From Lactarius indigo (Eukaryota; Basidiomycota; Agaricomycetes; Russulales; Russulaceae): a stretch of DNA of 64,000 nucleotides. The stretch lies in contig JAFKAC010000097.1 of the NCBI GenBank assembly GCA_025766275.1, positions 124,001 to 188,000 on the forward strand. The letters run 5' to 3'. The translations under genes were made by a program, and so were the position numbers. This document shows positions 30,706 to 44,822 of this stretch, one piece after another; within the stretch, counting starts at the first letter, position 1; every line of letters starts with the position of its first letter. The notes beneath the pieces are model-generated. The model saw only the letters and a list, made by a program, of their open reading frames with translations. It was not told the origin of the DNA and did not search any database.

Positions 30706-31762
30706 TTGGAGTATCAATTACAGTGGAATCTCTGCCGTTGGCTGGCACCAGCTGAGTATGAACTATTAAAGAATCTCACCGTCAGTTGGGGGTATCAATT
30801 ACATAAGCCACTGCTGATCATTATGTGGGTCACCACCACACAACAAGCGGAGGGATGCATATGTCACAAGATGTCTCCCAACAAAACCACAGCCTTCACC
30901 ATACCTTCCCCACCAACCATCACTGCCAACACTCAAGGGAGGTGGTGTGGGCAGTGTTTCCACTCCAATGCCAACCACAATGAAATTTATTGCCCACAAT
31001 ACAAGATGTGTCACAAGTGTGGGGCACAAGGCCCTTGCCTCTTTCTTTGCACCCATTACTGCTCCAGGGACGTCTCGGAATGGCCAGAGAATGACCTGGA
31101 TGCAGACATCTATGACCTGATCAACCCCAAAGCCTGAAGTCGAGGCGTCTTCAGACCAAAACGGGGGGTAATGTTACAATTTCTTTACTTTCAGACTCAT
31201 TCTTTCCTTACATTGATAATCTGTTCCCAATACTATATGAGCCTTGTATGATTACACAGACAATACATTTACCCGGTTCCTATTGCATGCCTTGCTTATT
31301 GATGATCTCTTTTGATAAAGCTTGACATGTGCTAGTTTCCGTCTTTTTCCCACTCACACATGAGCCCATGTGATTTGCCTTTGTTCTATTTATGACTCTA
31401 CCTTGTTCCTTTCACATATTTCCCTTTGTCTCTCGATCTAGCAATGGTGCCATCTGTTTGTAGGAGCCATACAGAGTCTCCTCTATTTAAACCTAGCTCT
31501 ATCTAGCTTGTATGGTAGACTAGACTTCTTGTGTAATACTACACTTGTCTATACAAAGGTTGCCTTGGTGCATTCCCCAGTCTCGCGAACCCCAGTCTTA
31601 CACTAGGTCTTCATACCTTAGCATCCCCTCTATAGTCCAAGTGACTTATGTCCTTGTGACTCTTGTGCATCATTCTACTGAAGTTGGGCCATTGAGCTCA
31701 TACTACTGCGTATTGACTGACTTGGTACAAGTTGTACCTAACACCCCTGTAGTGGTGTTACA
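30706..31762 (+). mobile_element. 5'-truncated relative of element C (ORF3 end plus 3' LTR)
   Basis: 30833-31137 encodes the C-terminal Cys-rich part of ORF3 (TITANTQGRWCGQC, CPQYKMCHKCGAQGP) without internal stops. It is followed by a tract like that of C and a 591-bp LTR at 31172-31762 (TGTTACAATT to GGTGTTACA). The LTR keeps AGACTAGACTT at 31517-31527, the same self-priming start 11-mer as in C. The rest of the element is missing, and the left boundary is blurred within the degenerate repeat. Confidence 0.8.
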
Positions 31763-32136
31763 ATATCATACTTGTCTAGACTTTCTTTTGTTCTATACGC
31801 TTTGTTCTCCTTATGCACACTCCTTTGTCCTGTTGTAGAACAATGCATCCTTTGTACTCTGTGACTTGTAGTTACTTCCCTTGTACTAGTGTCACACCTC
31901 TGTACAGTATAAGTAGACTGCTTGTATGCCCTGGTCCACATCAGTTCTCACTGCTCTGTGTGCCAGGTATGTCTTCTCTCTTGTAATACCACTATCAGTT
32001 CTCACTGCTCTGTGTGCCAGAAATCCTCTGCTTCACTGCAAGACTTCCCCCTCTGCTGCTTACCAGTTGCACTCTATATCTCACCACAGACTCTTTTGCC
32101 CTCTGTGAGTATAGGTTCTATCTGTACTGTTCATCA
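31763..32136 (+). repeat. Fragment of family F LTR
   Basis: This matches the 3' two thirds of the solo LTR at 25673-26283 in reverse complement, including the doublet CAGTTCTCACTGCTCTGTG (two copies) and the terminal GTTCATCA. Its 5' part is missing where the LTR at 31172-31762 begins. A run of 14 C follows at 32139-32152. Confidence 0.8.
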
Positions 32137-32152
32137 ATCCCCCCCCCCCCCC

Positions 32153-32480
32153 AGGTGGAATGTGGCTTGTGCTTCTTCAAGACTGGAGAAGATGCCCTCA
32201 AGATGGAACAAGATCCCAAGATGAGAAGATCACTGCCCTGCAACATCTGTGGCCTTGGGTTCACAGAGACTCTGTGGGGCAACAAAGTGCATAAGTTTGT
32301 CAAGATGACAACATGCCTTACAGACAGGCACTGAGATGATATCACCAAGCACACAGCCAACTTTATGAATAGTCACACCCTTGACTCAGACAATGAGAGC
32401 AACACCAACACTGAAACAGACTCATTGAATCCACATGTGGTCATCAATTTAGATTGGTGTGTGCACTGTTTCCTCCACCT
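32153..32480 (+). pseudogene. Cys-rich coding remnant, unrecognised
   Basis: An open stretch reading through VECGLCFF and CNICGLGFTETLWGNK with a TGA at about 32332 (likely Arg), followed by an acidic Ser/Thr/Asn stretch. Two CX2C pairs suggest a zinc-binding fragment. I cannot assign it to a family. No start codon or splice structure is clear. Confidence 0.3.
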
Positions 32481-32954
32481 CCACAAAGGTCACTTAGACA
32501 TGGCGGATTCGTTCCGCCGGAGGACTGAGCAGCGGTAGCGTTCACGCGTATCACGCTCGGCCTCAGGCATTTTCTGTTCTGGCCTGCCCTAAATTTTTGG
32601 ACCCACCCCATTGGGGCTTGTACGTTTTTGATCTATATTCTTGTGCGTTCTACAATATTCGATTACTATACGTTTGCAGATTCGGAAAGCTGCTTCAAGC
32701 AGCAAATGATGTATGTCTATGATTACTATGACTTCAGTCTCTCGAAACTTCTTCGCGCGTACCCATTCCCGTCTAAAGGACGGTTTTCAGCCACAAATGG
32801 GAAGCAAGTGCGACCTGTATTTGCTTCGGTATCGAGCCCGATGGTCTGTGCGTCTGCCCGAATTACTATACGACTCCCCGAGCCTCTTACTCATGTCGCA
32901 AAATGTTTTTTGAAAAACGATTGATATTAGCATATTTGTACTTATAAAAGGAGG
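32481..32954. other. Region left of the hAT element, no gene seen
   Basis: It contains a short perfect hairpin GGCGGATTCGTTCCGCC near 32503 and AT-rich sequence. Nothing coding was recognised. Confidence 0.4.
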
Positions 32955-32962
32955 CTCAAAAG

Positions 32963-32979
32963 TAGTGATTTGCCGGCCC
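32963..32979 (+). repeat. Left terminal inverted repeat of the hAT element
   Basis: TAGTGATTTGCCGGCCC, identical to the reverse complement of 37312-37328; the similarity continues weakly into the next ten bases. Confidence 0.95.
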
Positions 32980-33754
32980 AGCCTGGAAGCCGGAAGCCAG
33001 CCCAAGCCAGCCGCTGGAAGCCAGGCCGAGCTGGAGCCGTAAGTTAGGCTTTTGTGGCCTGTGGCTCGGGCTTGGAATTCTCTGGGCCGGGGAAAACGGC
33101 CCGCATCTCGGCTTTGAAATTCCCGGGCTGCAGGCCGGGAAAAAAAAAAATCGAACGACCACCAGTCACTTGTCACCAGTCTGCCAGAGTACGCGTCGCC
33201 TACCTCCTCGCAGTATGTACGCCCCCATTTTTTGTGTGCCTCCCCTCTCTGATTCACTATCTAGTTGCCACTCTCCATTGTTATCCTCCCTCAAGTCCCT
33301 CAAACCCTGGTCCTTACCAGAGTCACCACACACCGGCACACCTCTTGAATCGCCGAACTGTGTTTGCGTAGCAACAACAAGTTCGGGTTCATGTTTCACT
33401 TCAATTTTCCTCAACACATTCATTGTTGGTTCCTCTTTTCCTTTCCACATTACTGAGCTAACAATTTTATTAGACCGGGGTTTGACTGTGCCGAATGCCC
33501 CCCTTGTTGTCACCATTCCTGCACTTGCCGCTCGCTCCCATGTTTCATACCACCCACCTTTCCCTTGGTGGCACCATCCTTCTGGTTTCTCTTGTTACCA
33601 TCACCGGGTCAGACCCGTTTCGACCTTGAGGCACAGACGATGGTGACACCCTCCTCCATTTAGATAGTTTGTTTCGTGCTTGTACTTAAGGCTACCTTCC
33701 TCCCCCTCTGAATGACCAGTACTCTCTTTCCAAAAGCGTGGTTGCCCTCACTCA

Positions 33755-36700
33755 ATGCCTCCTCGGCCAACACGGAAAATTAACCCTACTGCAAAGCTGA
33801 CCGCAGATAATGCCGCTGACTTGGAGCTCAGCTCCCATCGCCGGGTTGTTGCGTCCGCTGTCAATGCTACCTCGGCAGTCCCTGCAGTGACCTGTGAGCC
33901 TACTGCACCATCATCTCCTACAGCTGTGTCGACACCACCTCTCCCAAGCACCAAGAAACATCAACCAGAAGACTCCGCGCTAGGCCGGTCTTCAACTAAG
34001 CGAGGGATTGCTAGCACGCTGTCGTTTTCTAGCATCAGTAGTTTCAGTGATGCTCCCCCACGCCTGAAGAAGGTAAAGACTACAAGTGCATCAAATCTCG
34101 ACGCCTCTGGTATGCACTCTGATGTCGAGGTCATGGAGATCGACGACATTGAAGATCTGGCAACTGATGAACCCTTGAACAAGGCGAACCCCACAGCCGA
34201 TGTCAAACATTTTTTTACACTGGCCCCTCACCTTCCGGGAGCAAAGCCACGCATAAAGTGCAACCTCTGCATGTGAGTACTCATTTTAAATGTTTTTATG
34301 TGATGTACGTTCTGACCATTGTCGAATGTCATAGAGAACACGTGGATGACGAAACCTCTGAGAAGTCCCTCATCAATGAGCACACAACACTCCGACGTCA
34401 TGCTGCGGCTATTCACTCAGTGAGTTGTTGATTGTCTGACCAATTTGAAGACTAATTCAACTATATGATAGCGCCGCTACAGGAAATGGTGCCAAGACAA
34501 CAATTTCGAGTCAATGCTACCAGAGGACACCAAGCGGCGCAGAGAAGCTGCTGCAAATAAACTTCTGCGATCCCAGCAGAGTGCTGTCACTGACCATTTC
34601 AGGCCCGAGGACCCAAGTACAAGGCGAATTCCATACAGCGATAGTGCCTTCCAAACCGCTGCTATTGAGTGGTTAGTCCAGACAAATCAGGTATGTTTCA
34701 ATTATCTCTCTTCCCTTTCATTGCACTTATCCAGGTGGCGGGGCCTTTATAGCCAGTTCAGGCGTTCAAGCACCCATCATACAAGAAGATGTTGGATATT
34801 GCCTCACGTGCGAATCGCGATATCAAGCTACTGTCACAAAAACAAACACGTGCACGCATCATCAAGATGTTCAAGCAACAAATGATCATGCTGAAGGGTC
34901 ATCTCAACGTGAGTGTGCCCGCTTATACCTCTGTTTTACACACTCACACTCACACATTAGAGCCCTGCTGTGAGCGGGCAGATCAGCCTGACATGTGACG
35001 CTTGGCAGGCTGAGAACACTGACGGTTACTTTGCTGTCACAGGTCACTGGATAGAAGAACGTGCAGCAGGTGAGTGGACCCAGGAACACGCGTTGTTCGG
35101 GTTCACTCAGATGAACACCTCCCATAATGGGACACGGCTTGGGCAAGCCCTTTACAAGGTGTGTGATCGCCTTGAGGTGGTCCACAAGGTCAGTATTTGT
35201 ACGTTTGCTTGGGTATTTGACTGACTATTTAATTGCAGATTGGTCACATTACGTGCGACAATGCGTCAAATAATGTCACCATGCTTCAAGAGTTTGCACG
35301 GTGCTACAACATCAAGACTGGGGCACGCTTTGATGTTCAGCGGCGGCATATTAGGTATGTTCCACTGTCCTACTTATGTATTGTGGCACTTTTTCCTCAA
35401 GTCGTGTATTCATACAGATGCCTAGCACATATCATCAACTTGGCCACGCAAATGGTCATTTCGACGCGCAGCAAGTCCAACTTTTACAGTGGCAATCCTG
35501 AAGACGAGCTGATCCCAGAAAACCTGAGTGCAGTGGAGCGTGATGAGGTTGGCATTGTGCGTGCCATCTGTGTTAAGGTCTGTGTTCTCCAAGTCTTTCA
35601 CCGAGTATCTACATTACTGACATATAAACTTGTAGGCACGTTCCTCATCACAACACAAACAGTTGTTCAAGGAAGTCCAGCTTCGCAAGAGCCTCAAACC
35701 TGTACAACTGCTCCTTGACATGAAGGTCCGCTGGAGTTCAACCTTTGTAATGCTCCGCCGTGCCGAGTCTCAACACCAGGTATGTTATCTTGACCCCCCT
35801 ATGTAACAATCTTCTCACTATGTTCCAGGCAGTTAATGTGTTTGTTTACGAGCTTGGCCTCAAGGAAAACAACCATGAAAAGCGGCGCAAGATTGATGCA
35901 CTTACCTTGAGTAAGGAGGAGTGGACACGTGTTCATCTTTTCTGCAATCTTTTGCAGGTGTGTACTTCACTACCTGAGCTATACGTGTGATTGATAGGAC
36001 CTCTGCTATCAGTTTGCAGATGGTGCCCAACATGCTTTCTCAGCCGCCTCAAGACCTACACTCCACAACGCGCTCCCGGCTCTTGAGAGGCTACACACAA
36101 ATTGGGAGAGGGCCACAATGAAAGCACGCTATATGGCATTTGTGCCAGCGCTCACAGCTGGTATGAAGAAATTGAATGAATACTACCAGCGATCTGCAGC
36201 ATCTGACGCACACATCCTAGCAATGGGTAAGTACTCCTTTTCCATACTTTCCGAGTCCCAGTTTGATTGATACCACTCCAGTGCTCAACCCGATCAAAAA
36301 GCTGGCACATTTCAAGAAGAATTGGACTTCAACCCTTGTCTCAGAGGTCGAAGACGCTGTTCAGACACGGGTAATTACCATTACTTTTTTGTTGATCATC
36401 CTCGCTAACTATATTCTTAGTTCATTGAGCGGTATCAGGAGCTACATGCACACTCACAAACGGCATCCCTCAGCACTCACAAGTCATCCAACAAGTCAAG
36501 CTCAAGATCACGCTATCTGGATTCCGATGACACAGAAACTGAAGATGACGATGATGACGATGCGTTCAATGATCCAATTGACCCATCTAGGCCATGGCTG
36601 GAAGAATGGAACCTGTACCTCAACACTCATGACATTGTACCCGAAGGCATGGGGATTGTCCGCTGGTGGGGTGTAAGTGTTTATTTATTTTTTGTTACAC

Positions 36701-37088
36701 TTCTGACATTGGACGTCAAATATAGACATATGGCCTCCGGTACCCAACATGGCAATCACTTGCTCGCGACTACCTTGCCATTATGGCATCATCGGTATCA
36801 AGCGAGTGTGCATTTTCGGCTGCAGGTATCACCATCAGCAAGCGGCGCAACCGTCTTGAAGGGGACATTGTTGAGGCATTGCAATGCCTCAAGTCCATCC
36901 TTCATCAAGACCTTATTTTCCGGCGTCCTTTCAGTGCTTGTGATGAAGAAGAACACCTCGATCGGGCAGAGCAAGACCCCGCTAACCAAGAGGTGACTGC
37001 ATCTGAGGTGGTTGAAGATATGACGGATTGGACTTGGGACCAACTCCTTGAGGACGGTGCTGATGATAGTGATGGTAGTGCCACATAA
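33755..37088 (+). CDS. hAT transposase with BED zinc finger (13 exons, 895 aa)
   Basis: Exons: 33755-34272, 34335-34419, 34472-34690, 34753-34908, 34961-35188, 35239-35354, 35418-35577, 35636-35779, 35829-35957, 35998-36226, 36282-36370, 36421-36672, 36726-37088. All junctions are GT-AG, introns are 40-62 nt and the spliced frame is unbroken. A BED-type finger uses C169, C172, H195 and H200. The RNase H-like catalytic triad is D339 (TCDAW), D409 (TCDNASNN) and E802 (SSECAFS). The C-terminal hAT dimerisation region holds WW..YPTWQSLARDYLAI and ISKRRNRLEGD. An acidic insertion lies near residue 730. It would excise and reinsert the element by a cut-and-paste mechanism with hairpin flanks. Exon borders are my reading and untested by RNA. 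Confidence 0.93.
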
Positions 37089-37311
37089 TTTTGTTCGGGG
37101 TAGTGTTTATCACAGTATAGTTTGTGATAGGTTTAATAGACTTAGATATGTGCTACCAAGTAGTTTTGGGTCTTCGTTGCCTACCAAAGATTCCCAAAGC
37201 CACAGCCTGAAAGCCGGGCCAGCCCAAGCCATGGGTGGCGGCTCAGGCCTCACATTTTCCAAGCCTAAGCCTCTTAAAGCTGGGCCTAAGCCGGAGCTTT
37301 CAGGCCAAGCC

Positions 37312-37328
37312 GGGCCGGCAAATCACTA
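37312..37328 (-). repeat. Right terminal inverted repeat of the hAT element
   Basis: Reverse complement of the left repeat, followed immediately by the second CTCAAAAG copy. Confidence 0.95.
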
Positions 37329-37336
37329 CTCAAAAG

Positions 37337-38593
37337 GAGCCCAAAAGTTGTAACAGAAATTCCATTCTATTGACTCGTCTATCCCGCGTACCTCCACACA
37401 AAAAACATCATCACTCGTATTGACTCTCAACTCAAATCCCTCGCAGTCACCTGCACGTGACCGCCCCTATCCATTCGGCTTCGTCCATAACCTTTACCAA
37501 GACATACTTTTAAAGAAACAACTCTTTTCTTGTGCATACTACATACAAACCTTTAAGTGACTGCACTAGCATAAAATTGGACTAGTAGTACTTTTCCATG
37601 TCTTGATCATACAATTCGTACCCCAGAATATGATGTTTTTCAACCATTGAAGCTGTTTGCGTCACTAGAATGAGCTCAGGGCACTGCCAGTGACTGCATA
37701 GGCAGGCCACCTCACCTGCAAGTGGCTAGGACTACACCATAATCTGGCACAAGGTCTGAACCTGGTGCAAGATCACATCCATGTGCCAGAACATTAGACC
37801 TGCACCAGACCAAATTAGCAAATTCAGACACAATTTTCGTAAACTAGAGACTGACAAATCTCCTGACACTAGATGGGAAACTAGATTACTAGAGGTACTA
37901 GTGGTACTAGGAGGTGCTAGATAGTAGTGGCTCTAGCTCTGCCAGCAGAATTACATTTTGCTGATGCTATGCAGAAGCTGGCCACATCAAGATCCCTAAG
38001 AACCACCTTCACCTCCCGATGTGCCAATCCACTCCGAAGGATGACTGCGGACTCGGTCTCCAGGCAAGTGTTGACCTCTGGCAAATTGCTAACATAGCGA
38101 CGATATGACATTGAACTTCTGATGCGACACACAGCAAGTTACAGTTTCGAGGTCATTCTAGGTCCTACGACCTTGACGGGCACCTATATTACGAAGCCGA
38201 TGTCAACTCGGACCCAGGCAGCGATAACAACGAACACTTCATCGCGACGTGTTCAAAATTTTCGTGGCTGAGAAGCACTCGACGATCTCAATGATGTCAA
38301 CTACGCTTCCCCTGAGGCCTCCCCGCCCCCCATGACAACCACTTCGTCCGCTGAGTCCTGGGCTGGCCCTGCGACTTCTATACAACTCGTTTACGCCACT
38401 GGGTGCACCGGAACACGCCCGGGGAAGATAAAATAAATTCAAATTTCAAGAGCGTTTGGCAGATTCAAAAAATCGGTAGATACAAAAATAAGACGAGTCT
38501 AAGTTTTTTCGTATGGAGCGAGTACACGTTCGAGATAGTTGAAAGAAGCCGCGTATGATTGACCCGATTTATACTCTTCTTCGCGCGCTTCCT
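37337..38593. other. Intergenic region, no gene recognised
   Basis: A short CTAGAGGTACTAGTGGTACT-type repetition lies near 37888-37925. No coding signal with supporting splice sites was found. Confidence 0.4.
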
Positions 38594-41114
<2,521 letters not shown>

Positions 41115-42111
41115 GGCGAGAACTGCGGGTTGTAGACGAGCCTGGTGCAGCCTCAGTTCGAACACGAGAGAGATTATATATACCCTAGGCCACTTTGACA
41201 GAGGTATGGTGAATCCCAGTGTATACAGAACCTGGGATGCAAAGCGCGCATCAGACTGACATGTATTTCGCCTTGGAGCATCTTCGGTTCCCATGCAACA
41301 AGTTACACCTGTGTAGGAAAGATTGCGGAAATGTGAATTCGTATGATGTGCATGATACGGACCAACGCCTGGTTCTTTGGCAGCTAATTTCCCAAACAAA
41401 ATCAGAGATGTCGCTGCCGGATATCGTCTGTATACGATCCTCGGGTTATCACTAGCTTCCATGAGATTCGACGTTGGGAATGGATCCTGGACCGAATACA
41501 CATGCAAATGAGAGGGTCTTCCGGATTTCCGAGATCGCACAGCATTAGTCCATTAGATTGAGTCTACGAAGAATTCGTTTATCTCCTTGGAATCTAGAGA
41601 GGAACGTACATCATAAATCGGTACCAATCAGAATGAGGTCATCGAGTTGAGCGCATGATCCCAGGCAAATACAACGTTGTCAGAGTCACGTAGACGCCCA
41701 CAGGAGAGTCTCAAAGTCAAAGTCTAAGCCTCTACCAAAGTACTCTCACCACCAGATACCAAAGATTGAGACGAAGAAACAAGATATGCCTGACTTCCAG
41801 GTTCAAGGTTGAGAAAGAAAGAGCCACGTCGAACTCGCAGACTAGTTTAGCTAAGCGTGGTAAAATTTCCAGTGACTGAGTTAATAGCGTGGGCGCTGCA
41901 AAGGAAGTGTTGAATGACACTCAGAATGGTTGCCACGGTCGCGTGATGCAGAAGCAAGTGCCACCACACCCACATAGGTCTCCCGTGCCCGAGCATTCCA
42001 TTCCACACCAGGCGGGGACTCGGAGTGACGATCTCCATCTGGGGTCCTATACACACCAGCCGTTGTGCTCATTGACCGTATACCGGCTTCACGAAGAATG
42101 GAAGTGTATCC
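41115..42111. other. Intergenic region upstream of the esterase, no gene recognised
   Basis: It contains the presumed promoter of the minus-strand esterase (a TATATATA-like block near 41175 lies about 60 bp upstream of the start). Nothing else was identified. Confidence 0.4.
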
Positions 42112-42308
42112 AAGCGAGAAAGTGACCCTAGTATATAGTTCTACAGTAAGACTTGATGGAAGTCAACGCACATAGCGGACTCGGAGCAGCGAGCAATATC
42201 TCGGTTCCAACCCAGGTCCATTTACTGCTCAATGCCACCAAACTGCCACCGCCACTTGGCACACCCGAATGCCCACAACTTGAATTTGAACATTGATGCT
42301 AGACCCTA
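42112..42308. repeat. Direct repeat, left copy
   Basis: About 195 bp similar to 44167-44366 in the same orientation. Shared blocks include GTGACCCTA, GCTCAA(T/C)GCCACCAAACT and AATTTGAACATT. The two copies bracket the minisatellite and the decayed gene. Confidence 0.65.
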
Positions 42309-42340
42309 ACTAGTACAGCTCCCTGCACCACACAGTGCTG

Positions 42341-42580
42341 CATCAGCATGGAAGTCCAGGCATCAGCATGGAGGTCCAGGCATCAGCATGGAGGTCCAGG
42401 CATCAGCATGGAGGTCCAGGCATCAGCATGGAGGTCCAGGCATCAGCATGGAGGTCCAGGCATCAGCATGGAGGTCCAGGCATCAGCATGGAGGTCCAGG
42501 CATCAGCATGGAGGTCCAGGCATCAGCATGGAGGTCCGGGCATCAGCATGGAGGTCCAGGCATCAGCATGGAGGCCCAGG
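42341..42580. repeat. 20-bp minisatellite, 12 copies
   Basis: Unit CATCAGCATGGAGGTCCAGG, nearly perfect across 12 copies; the first has AAG for GAG and the last two carry single changes. Because 20 is not a multiple of 3, all frames repeat every 60 bp and the ORFs through it are artefacts. Confidence 0.97.
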
Positions 42581-42651
42581 CGTCACTGACGAGAAACATA
42601 CCACCCTCAAGACAATACGTCTCCGTCGCATTGAACGTAGTACGCGCGCCG

Positions 42652-43661
42652 TTAATCTCGGTCAGGAACTGTTGCCAATGTGAGACCAACTCGCCGACGC
42701 CTCAAGGTCGCGAAGTGATTAAAACTGTGGTCACTCAACGACGAGTCTTTCAACCGTTGTACCCTCGCCTTGCTGAGACGAATGGCCGCTGCAGCGTGCT
42801 GTTGGTGAATTGTGTGAACCACGAAGGAGTTAGATTTCGCAAGGCCAATTAGAGTTGGTTCCGCAACAATGAAGTGTACAATGTCTCTGATACTACCATA
42901 CGCATCCAAGTCGCCGGCTGTGGCGCTGTGATTGTTCACGAGAATGTCAGGGAAGGCGAAACTGAATCTCTCGTTTGCCTACGAGCACGAGAACAGAGAC
43001 CGTATCCTAAGTGTCATCGACCACTTGCTCGAATGATCCCGTTCCGACCCGGCGGGGCCTGAGGCGCTTAAGCTCCTTTTCTTCTGGAAGATAGGGGTAC
43101 TGGCAGTGAAGATGTGTGCGGGTGTGATCTTGTCAAGCAAGAGTTGCTTCGTGAGGGCTTGGTTCTCGGAGACGGCCCAATACCGGTAACGTGTCGTGCG
43201 GAGGCGGCAGTTGGGAAGGCGGACAATATCACCGCAGAGGAAGGCGAAGTGGCCGTCATGGGTGGCGGGAGGAAGGTCTCAAGGGAGGCGCAGGTGTCAT
43301 TGAGGTCTTCGAGTCCGTCTTGGTCGAGAAAAGTTTTCGAACATTTTGTGGCGATGTATTTGGAGGAGCCCGTATCCGAGATAGCAGGTCCTTGTGATTT
43401 ATGAGATTACAGTGTCTGAAATGACCTCGAAATTGTAACTCGTTACGTGGGACGGCCCATTGTGCTGGAGGGTCAATGACGCACCTTCGCTAGAGAACTG
43501 CATATGGCACAGGATCTTCCCACTCGGGATGCGACTGGGTCTGGCCTGAGTCCTTGAAGCGTACCCTCTTGGTCTGCGCGAGGCTGGGGTAGCCTACGCA
43601 GGGTCCTGCCTTCGTCTTGCTCAGTGTCCGAGTTATCAAGAAGGGGAGTGGTCGTGGTCAA
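42652..43661 (-). pseudogene. Decayed gene of unknown function
   Basis: Minus-strand coding-like stretches occur in succession but in different frames. One runs to 43473 and ends at a good donor (AAG|GTGCGT). One from about 43397 encodes KYIATKCSKTFLDQDGLEDL. After a frame change FAFLCGDIVRLPNCRLR and YWAVSENQALTKQLLLDKI follow (about 43290-43130). Another frame encodes DLDAYGSIRDIVHFIVAEP (about 42910-42850). The order and composition suggest one gene broken by several indels. I do not recognise the family; it could also be an active gene whose introns I have misread. Confidence 0.35.
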
Positions 43662-44166
43662 GAAGTTTCGGTAATATGTGAGAACGTCGCCCTCTTCGTG
43701 AATGCAATTAACTTAGACTAGGACTTGGAACTGAGAGACGCGTGCAACGAGCATGTGCCACAATATGTCGGTCGGAGTAACGATTCTTCGAGCACGAGGC
43801 GGATGCCAGCCTGAGTGAGATTCGGATGAGCACGCCTACTCCTACTACTCATACTGCACTACGTTCTGCAGCAGCAGAATAGGATTGTGACCGATAGCGC
43901 TTGAACTAGCATGAGAGAAGCTCCTACATCCTCAGAGCTTAATCCGTTATCATTTTATCAATGCGAGTCGTCCCTTTTGCTTTTTACATTAGATTTCACC
44001 ACCTGTTCTTTTTCCGCCGCGTTCTGGCGACGTCTCTCCTTTAATGACGAGACTTCCTTATATCCTAAATACTACGAAATGATCGTTGTTTTACGTAGCC
44101 ACTGGTTAGTATGAAGTGCCATAACCGTGGACGCGAGGTATTGCACCTGGAGACTGCTGGTGTAAA
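43662..44166. other. No gene recognised
   Basis: No convincing coding or structural signal. Confidence 0.35.
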
Positions 44167-44366
44167 CGAGAACGTGACCCTATAATGTTCTAAAACTCAA
44201 TAAAGTCAATACACAGAGCAATGGGTGGGCAAGGGCGGCCAGCTATCTCCCGGTTTCTGACTCGGGTCTATTTATTGCTCAACGCCACCAAACTCCCGCT
44301 GCTTGGCGGGTACGAATGCCTACACTGGCAACTTAAATTTGAACATTAAGTTGAACACCGACGCTG
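44167..44366. repeat. Direct repeat, right copy
   Basis: Second copy of the approximately 195-bp repeat described at 42112-42308. It continues with weaker similarity for a few bases. Confidence 0.65.
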
Positions 44367-44822
44367 TTCTCCGAGTCTCACACATGTTCGACTGTGTTTG
44401 AGTTGATAGCACGCCGGTGCACAAGCGTGTATCCCACTTCCACCCGTGACCAAGTGCAGGTGAATGGCACCCAGCCCCGAACGCGAATCTGAGTCTGTCG
44501 GTACCTCCTCCTCATTTCGGTGTCGCATATTTCGTATCGTGGTTCCTGCTTACACTTGCTGGACATGAAATTCCAGGCGTAGAACCCTGTTGTGATTGAC
44601 AGCCAACCAAGACCCGACAAATTCTTGGTCCAATATCTATCACAACGAATCATTTGTGAAATTGTACAGGCGTATGTATTGTTCACAAATGTAGGTTAAA
44701 GAAACACACACATGTTCGTCTCCACGTATGGACATCTCCTAAATGTTTCAGAGGAATAATTCGGTTGAGAAACGCAAGGCTATATAGAGAGTACGCAACC
44801 GGTATCATGACGGAACGTTCTC

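Larger units (their letters stand above)
32963..37328 (+). mobile_element. Complete, apparently intact hAT DNA transposon
   Basis: 4366 bp with 17-bp perfect terminal inverted repeats (TAGTGATTTGCCGGCCC at the left and its complement at the right) and an 8-bp target duplication CTCAAAAG at 32955-32962 and 37329-37336, as expected of hAT elements. Both ends carry GC-rich subterminal motifs of the GCCCAAGCCA / AAGCCxGG type, likely transposase-binding repeats. It carries a single spliced transposase gene with all frames consistent. Nothing suggests CpG decay, in contrast to the neighbouring LTR elements. Confidence 0.95.

Noticed and set aside
32503..32522. Helitron 3' end suggested by the GGCGGATTCGTTCCGCC hairpin
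   Set aside because: There is no CTRR terminus at the right distance, no helicase gene and no matching 5' TC end.
42335..42852. ORFs with repeated ISMEVQASAW and HQHGGPG units as a repeat protein
   Set aside because: The 20-bp unit forces open frames in every phase; there is no start context or splice support, and the same peptide appears in all frames.
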